A DNA stretch of 64,000 bases. Source: Sambucus nigra. Lineage: Eukaryota > Streptophyta > Magnoliopsida > Dipsacales > Adoxaceae. A model generated the notes under the pieces. It worked only from the letters and a program-made list of their open reading frames with translations, was not told the DNA's origin and did not search any database. The DNA is taken from positions 705,656,456 through 705,720,455 of the forward strand of contig OX422207.1 in the NCBI GenBank assembly GCA_949130495.1, given 5' to 3'. Below, piece after piece: positions 57,574 through 64,000 of this stretch. Within the stretch, counting starts at the first letter, position 1, and each line of letters starts with the position of its first letter. Made by a program: the position numbers and the translations under genes.

Positions 57574-59870
57574 TGTAACACCTTGTGTTTTTATTACTTA
57601 TTTTAATTAATTAATTGGAATTTTCGAGAAAAATAAATTTTTGAATATAATAATTTTTATTGGCTTAATATGTTGGTTATGATCTTAAAAGAATAGAACT
57701 TCAAGAGAAATTGAAATCGGATTTAAAATGGAGTTTTAATTGAATTTTTATTATATAGAAGAGTCCTCAAAACATAAAACTCTCTAAATATATATTTAAA
57801 AATATTAACGGTCCGATTGAGTTGAATTTTTTTTATAGCTTCCTCTCGTCTTCAGCTAATTCTCTGTAAAATTTCATATAATTACAACGGTCCGATCGTC
57901 CGGAATAAAATTTTTAGTGTTCTATTAGGATTAGGTTTCTTAATGATTATATAATGACTCTAATTCGTGGGGGGACTTCTCATAATCACTTTTTCTCAAG
58001 TTTTTCAACAGAGAACACTTCTAAAAATATTTTCTCTCAACCATAATCATCAACCTCCAACATAATCAAGGGTTTGTCACTAGATTTGAAGGCTTATTTG
58101 GGGTTTAATCAAGATTGGTTCAAGAACACTCCTTTGCTAATTTTTTCGAGAGGAATTCAGATTTCTAATCAGATTTTCATCACAATCTTCACAAGCATGA
58201 ATACTCTATTCTTTTCTTTTAGTATTATGCATTGTAAGTGTCGCCTAAACACTTAATTACATATTTTCTTAAAAATAATTAGTAACTTAATTAGAAAAAG
58301 TGGATACTAATTATGGGGCTATTTTTATAAAATCTTTTAATCTCGTATAACTCATGTAATACATGTAGAGATAATAAAATTTGGTTTTTGATGTATATAT
58401 GATGAAAACTTAGTATACTTAATTTAAAATAATTAAATGAGATTATTTGGGTATTGTTGACGTTGTGATAATTAAATTAAAGATTTAATTGAATTGGACT
58501 ATCATGCGCAGTTTTATACGTTGACTAATTATTCTTGTTGGTATGACTTGTTGGTATTATTAAATATCATTGTGATGACGGGTTGTTGGGTACTATTGCT
58601 CTCCCTATATTTTAGAATGCCTTCTAGGAATGGGACTAGTGAGGGAAAATTATCACGGCTTTATTGAGTTAGGGGTGGGATGATTTTTATTACTTTATCG
58701 TCATTACGCTAGTCTAGGTATCAGACTAGGTTATGATTTATGTTAGAAAATCCTCCTATACATAGGTTAGGACATATTGATAACTTGGGGACCCTTAGGT
58801 ATGGGACTAAGGGGTATTTTGAGGATCTCACATCGATTAAAGGGTGGGGTGTTTATAAATTGTGACTTGCAAAATTGAGAACTAATACCAATGATAATAA
58901 GACGGGTATTAAAATATATTGGCAACATAATCAGTGAGGGCCGACAGTTTAAACGGGCCAGTCGGCGTTTTATGTCGTATCGTGTGTGGAACCTTGTCAA
59001 TCAGCGAGGGCCGATAGTTTGAACGGACCAGTCGACGTTTTGACAAGGGGATGTGTATTTTGGTGGAGAAATCACCGGAGGGCGGGAGGACCGCCATAAT
59101 GAATTTTGGTGAATTATCACCCGAGGCGGGAGGACCGCCATACCTAATAATTATTGAAGTAAGAACATAAATAATTGAGAAATTTGATAATTTGGGTTAA
59201 TTAATAAAAGATTAACTCCGCGGGACTTGGGAATTTAAAATCATATTGGTGTGCCTTTATAAATGGGGATTTCTGCGGGTAGTTAGTGATTTATATTTAT
59301 CGTGTTTAATTATCCGTTTAATTTAAAATACTCTATTGTGATATTTATTGCGTATAATGTTACTGTCTGGATTCAAGGATCGTATTTGGGTGGAGTAGTG
59401 TGTATTCTTGCTCGGGGCTTTGGCTCTGACCCATGCGTTGACTAATATTTTTCAGGATGAGAATTGGAGAAGCTGCATAAGTTTATCAGAGTTATCATTT
59501 GGAGGAGCAGCTGGAGTTATTCATTTTATGGCATAGTTTAGTTAGACTTTCCTTTTGAGTCGAATTATTATGAGACTTCATTTGAGTTTTATTGGGCCAT
59601 TCGGTTCCAAAGTTGTTTAGAGGATTTCTGTTGGGATTATTTAGATTTTATTTAATCATTATTGGAGTATGGATTTCTTTTGGAGTTAGCATGTGATGGA
59701 TCTTTTATCGCTTAGTTGTTTATGATCATTTGAGATTATTTCAATTATGTATCTTATGGACTGGTTTATTTATGTCTCATATATGTCTCATGCTAAGAAT
59801 GGTATTTTATTTACTCACGCCTGGCTTAGTTTTGGTGGTGGCTGACGCTATAATTAGGCGGCGTGTGACA
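57574..59870 (+). mobile_element. Solo LTR (2297 bp) inserted in the inverted Tat LTR
   Basis: TGTAACACCTTGTG ... ATTAGGCGGCGTGTGACA, flanked by a perfect 5-bp duplication TAAAG (57569-57573; 59871-59875). Its ends and the order of GGCTCTGACCC blocks match the 3.4-kb LTRs at 28624. So it is a related family in plus orientation. No internal domain, so a solo LTR. It contains a 70-bp tandem duplication (GAGGGCCGACAGTTTAAACG at 58935, GAGGGCCGATAGTTTGAACG at about 59005) and two copies of GGCGGGAGGACCGCCAT. Confidence 0.85.
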
Positions 59871-61093
59871 TAAAGATATATCAAAAGTAGAAAAAAAAAT
59901 AACTACTATTAATTGAGTGAGTTGTAAATGAATAGGGGTACACCCTCTAGAAAACATTAATTCTGATTTTGTAATAGTCGGAGGCTGGTTTTAGTATTGT
60001 TGGATGGTGGTGAGGTATGGATGGAAAGTGGGGTGAAAATGGATAAGAGTGATGTAAGGAAATGGAGATAATGTTTACAAAAATAGAATTTTGGTGCACT
60101 GATTTCGAGGGGAATGTTTAACCTTAGAATGGAGCAAACCTTTGGGAATGAGGTCATGGTCCCCTTATATAGTAAAAAAATTAGGGTTTCAGGGAGGTGG
60201 CGATTGGCCTGGCTCCTAGTCTACTTATCGACATAGCCCTGCCTTACTGGGCAAGGAAAGTACATCATGTCGATAGGCAGGGGGTTTGGAGTGCCTATAA
60301 GCAGTCCGGAACGAACTTTTTTAAAAAAATAGGCATAAAATTCAAACCCTAAGTTCAAATTACGCACAGATAGGACCGTTAAAAAGGGTATTCAGAGCCC
60401 TAAAATAATCATTGATCCACTCTCGAGTTCAACAGTTGACCAAACTCAAATGGGGTTAGGAAGCACCCGATGGCCTCTAAATGGGGGTTCTCGGAGTAAA
60501 AAGGAAAGTACGCGCGAACCGTGATGCCGATTCGTGCACAGTATGGACCGTTAAAAAGGGGATTCATATCCCTATGGGGTTTCAATGAATTTTTCTCAGT
60601 TTGAAGAGTTAACTAAGGTCAAATGGGACCCAAAAATGCTCGGTGGCCTCTAGATAAGGTTTTAGAGTAAAAGGGCGAGTACGCATGGATTGTGAGGCCA
60701 ATTAGCACATGGTACGGACGACTGTAAATGGCATTCAAAGACCTATGATGTTTCAATGGGCTTCATTTATGTTAGAGAGTTGACTAAGGTTAAATGGGGC
60801 TTGAAAGAGTCTGACGACCTTTGGATTAGGTTTCGAAGTAAACATGTGAGTATGCACATACCGTGAGGTCAATTTGCTCATGGTACAGACCATTAGAAAA
60901 GGGAATTCAGAGCCTTACAAGTTTTCAATGAGCTTCTCTCAGGTTGGAGAGTTGACTGAGGTTAAATGGGGCCCGAAAGAACCCGACGACCTCTAGATTA
61001 GGGTTTGGATTAAAACCTAGGTTTTGATAATTGGAGTAGGAGGGCTAGGGACCTAAGGAGGTACTTATGGGTTTCTAGGAAGAGTTGTCTACA
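59871..61093 (-). repeat. Inverted Tat-like LTR, left half
   Basis: Minus-oriented LTR beginning TGTAGACAACTCTTCC at 61093, with four 171-173-bp tandem units (60400-61020). The promoter has TATA core ACTATATAAGGGG at about 60173-60161, followed by CATGACCTCATTCCCAAAG. The element continues at 57573 beyond the solo LTR. Confidence 0.7.
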
Positions 61094-61360
61094 AAGTCCC
61101 TTAACGGACAAGCTTAGAAGAAGAGGAGGTCATCGAAATATATACACCTCGTCGATACTTTAAGGGTTGAGGACCCTGTTGGGGATTTGAAGATGGTTGA
61201 TTAAAGAGTTGAGGTCGGTTATGTGGACCTAAAAAGTTAAGGTTCTAGATTCAAAGGGTTGAGGCCAATTATATGGACCTAAAGAGATAAAATGATCAAT
61301 TCATTAGGTTGATATCGATTCTACGGACCTAGAGAATTGATATGACAAATTTAGAGGTGT
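61094..61360 (-). repeat. Remnant of the 47-bp-type tandem repeat upstream of the inverted LTR
   Basis: On the minus strand several diverged units of CTTTAGGTCCATATAATTGG type precede the LTR start, as the 17010-18005 array precedes the plus LTR. Confidence 0.6.
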
Positions 61361-61363
61361 AGA

Positions 61364-61640
61364 CACCCCATTCTGTTACCCCCTAACTTTCCTTAGGTCC
61401 CTAGTACCTCCCTTCATCATCGTAAACCCAGGTCATGTCCCGAGTACTGACATGGAGGCCATCGGGCACTCCCTGGCTCAGTTTGACCCAAAAATCAAAC
61501 TCTTCATCTCGACCGAGACTGAATGAATCTTCGAAGGGCACTGAATACCCTTTCCAACGGTCTGCCCCGTGCGTTATTCGAACTTACCATGCGGACGAAT
61601 GATCAATTTGCGTCCGAACAATTCCCCGTCCAATAGACCT
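61364..61640 (+). repeat. Plus-oriented start fragment of the same LTR family
   Basis: TGTAGACACCCCATTCTGTT opens a fragment with CTTAGGTCCCTAGTACCTCC, GTACTGACATGGAGGCCATCGG and CTTTCCAACGGTCTGCCCCG, matching the first 250 bp of the LTR at 18020 and 61093. It ends abruptly near 61640. It lies head-to-head with the inverted copy. Confidence 0.65.
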
Positions 61641-62333
61641 TATTGGCCCTTTTTCTTAGCATATTTCTTTTTCTTTTAGGCTCTTTTAAATGGTGGCTTT
61701 CACGCCGAGTCAATTTTGAACTCTCGCAGCCCTTTCCCGTGAATCACTAATTATTTTTTAATTAGGTACCAATTCAAATCCTCACGGTAAATGATTCTTA
61801 CATGCACACTTCTCCTTAAGTCTACTTACGCATAAATGACAAGATTGAGATAAGAACACCTCACCAAATTCAAATATTCACGAGAAGTCAAACATCCATA
61901 TAAACTCGTGCATGTGTGCAATGTTGGCATATATAGAAAGTTGAATCAAAATGAATATCAACTTCGAAACAACCCCATATAAACAATGGTTAAGATCATT
62001 TTAAGCATCGATAATAATGACCAAATGTCCTACCCACATGGATAATGAAACGATTGGGGGGGGGGGGGTCCAAGCACACCAATATGCTACATCAAACATG
62101 TAAACTCAAAAACAAAAATCAAATTATTTTTTGGCTTTTCAACCATATTTTGACTCAAACAAATGCAAAAATATTTTTGGCTTTTTAAAAGGTAAAAAAA
62201 AAAAATCTTTTTGTATTTTTTCAATAGGACTCAAGCAAATGAAAAACTATAATACAAAATGATACACAAGTCATTCTACTAGTAATGAATATATCATGAA
62301 GAAAACTAGCAAATGACAAACATGGAAACACTA
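61641..62333. other. Spacer and 3' untranslated-like stretch of copia element 3
   Basis: 61641-62050 is unassigned. 62070-62333 resembles the AT-rich tract after the pol gene of element 2 (2220-2530). A 13-base G-run is at 62056-62068. No clear LTR found. Confidence 0.4.
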
Positions 62334-64000
62334 TCATCCTTTCGATTTAGCATGGGAAGAATTAAGTTCACCCAAACGAGAATCATGAAATTTTATTCCT
62401 AAAGCCACTAAATCCGATTTCCTAACCCAAATAGGTGTAAAATGACACATGGGGGTTTGGGGAACCAGGGAAACTTTATTCCTAAACTTCCTAGGGGCTT
62501 GTCTAAGGTTATAACAATAACGCCTAAGGTGACCATTTTGACCACAAAGCGTGCAAGTGTAGCGACGGTGGGAATGATTACCTATATGTGGACCTTTTCT
62601 AACCTTCCTAGTGTTTCTCACATGTATGGAAAGGGAAGAACTCTCTCATCAAAAACTATACCTCCCCTATCTCCCTTAATTTGGACGGTGCCTAAGATCT
62701 TATCTAACTTCTACGACCTAGCCTCCAAATCAAACTTAACTCTAGACAAGTCTCTCAATCTCTCCTCCAACTCATGAATCCTAGACTCGATCAAATGCCT
62801 AGAATCCTCAAACGCTAAAATCTACTTTTTCAAAGACTCCATCAAACCACGAAGATTATCTCTCTCTTTTCCCACAAACTCTAGTTTATCATTAAAGTTC
62901 TTATCTCGTGCCCTAAGATTATCTATCAAACTATCATTATTTTCTATGGCACTCACATTCAACTTAGCTTGCAATTTTGCATTTGAATTTTTCACTTTCA
63001 CAAACTCGGCATATAACTCATTAAATGCAATTTGCAACTCTTTCACATATACTTCCTCCTCGTCACTCTCTTCACCCTCACTAACATGGGATTCACTCAA
63101 AACCTCCTCGAAAGTGTCATTCACATGTGAATCGTCATCGCTCACATGACATGCCATAAATGCAACAAAGTTACGCTCAATGGGGGAACTCTCACCCTCT
63201 TCTGGATCACTATCACTTAAGGTGGAACTATAAACAATGGGTTGCTTGCCCTCTTTCTTAAGTCTAGTGGGACACTCTTTAACTTTGTGACCATACCCCT
63301 CACACCCAAAACACTTATCTGACTCATCTCTCTTAGGCTTTTCAAACTTATCCTTGGAGGTGGGATCAACTTTGTTGTTCTTGAATTTTTCAAATTTCTT
63401 GGCATCTTTCGATTGCTTTTGAAACTTAATAAATTTTTTAAATTTCTTTGCCAATAAAGCAACATCCTCAAAATCAGAATCGAAATCAAAATCCGAAACT
63501 TTAATTTCCTCCTTCCAGTTTTTCAAAGTAATACCCTTTCTTTCTTAAGAACTTGCTTGGAGGTAATCATGTCGATTTCATAGGTTTGTAAGTCACCTAC
63601 AATCTCTTCCTGTTTTGTCGACTCTAACTTACCCAAGGAGTTTAAAATAGTCACTTTCGCATCAAACCTACTAGGCAATAACCTAAGGATTTTCTTAATG
63701 ACACGGTTGTCAGGAATTTTCTCACCTAGGTTAAACGACGAGTTGACAATATTGGACAACCTAGCATAAAACTCATCAAAAGTCTCACTCTCTGACATCC
63801 TAATGGTCTCAAACTATGTAGTTAGATTTTGAAGTTTTGACGCCCTAACCATGCTAATGCCCTCGTGAGTGAGTGAAAAAATATCCCTAGAGTCTTTAGA
63901 TGTTTCACAAGTCATAATTCTATTATATTCTTCTGGTGTGACATGTGAAGAAATAACGTGCAACCCCTTAGAATTATATTGTGAAAGTCTATGTTCAGTT
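62334..64000 (-). pseudogene. Ty1/copia gag, near-complete but frameshifted (element 3)
   Basis: Minus strand, cut by the right window edge. UBN2 capsid domain (63523-63798 and further right), motif EFYARLSNIVNSSFNLGEKI. A one-base loss near 63533, compared with the copy at about 320, breaks the frame. It resumes at 63526-62822 with a lysine-rich region, zinc knuckle CFGCEGYGHKVKEC (about 63265-63310), an acidic Ser/Asp/Glu segment and a coiled coil (KNSNAKLQAKLNVS). A further frame, 62621-62334, has a second knuckle CTLCGQNGHLRRYC, here intact, and ends at a stop. No protease, integrase or RT follows; the 3' untranslated-like tract comes directly after. Confidence 0.85.

Noticed and set aside
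1..64000. CRISPR arrays, bacterial operons, rRNA, tRNA, organelle inserts
   Set aside because: Nothing of the kind seen. Regular repeats here are satellites and LTR minisatellites without unique spacers.

Overview
The window is plant nuclear DNA, probably from a eudicot with a large, repeat-rich genome. It holds Ty1/copia and Ty3/gypsy retrotransposons of plant lineages, a CACTA transposon, an RTE-type LINE, a long foldback element, a tandem satellite and many microsatellites. Only one host gene looks intact: a two-exon plant SASA-type carbohydrate esterase on the minus strand at 50649-52167. I see no tRNA, rRNA, CRISPR or organellar tract. Nearly all other coding matches are decayed transposon genes with frameshifts and stops.

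Layout. 1-8.3 kb: two minus-strand copia elements in a row. The first is only gag, primer site and LTR. The second has gag, protease, integrase, RT, RNase H and a 5' LTR. 8.86-9.75 kb: satellite array 1 (about 169 bp monomer, reverse orientation). 9.83-10.35 kb: a cluster of inverted GGTCACGG-type motifs. 10.33-27.56 kb: a plus-strand Tat-like gypsy element with decayed RT/RNase H/integrase, then two antisense ORF relics. One of these is a plant mobile domain (PMD) gene. Each has its own TATA box with an upstream GCCGAT/GGCA palindrome, as the LTR promoter also has. A 47-bp tandem repeat and an LTR follow. The LTR is split by a 7.4-kb CACTA transposon (19072-26488, TSD CTA), which carries two further arrays of the satellite.

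27.6-42.6 kb: a minus-strand Tat-like gypsy (RT, protease, gag, primer site, LTR) split by two younger insertions. One is an 8.1-kb non-autonomous element with two 3.4-kb LTRs and a 1.36-kb non-coding interior (28624-36743, TSD CCAAC). The other is a related LTR (37691-40657). 42.6-45.1 kb: undefined AT-rich DNA. 45.09-50.17 kb: a palindromic foldback element, with arms of about 0.9 kb, that received an RTE LINE. 50.2-53.6 kb: the esterase gene and its upstream region. 53.6-56.6 kb: an LTR-like remnant, then the LTR end, primer site and gag start of a plus-strand copia element. 56.6-61.4 kb: a second copy of the Tat LTR, inverted relative to the first and split by a solo LTR (57574-59870, TSD TAAAG). 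61.36-61.64 kb: a plus-oriented LTR start fragment. 62.3-64.0 kb: a third minus-strand copia gag, very like the one at position 1, followed directly by what looks like the element's 3' UTR, as if pol had been deleted.

The insertion order can be read from the nesting. Old Tat and copia elements were invaded by the CACTA transposon and the TGTAATACCCC-type LTR elements. The esterase is a gene island between these insertions. All element boundaries, TSDs and motifs were read by eye; family names rest on motif recognition and no database search was run.
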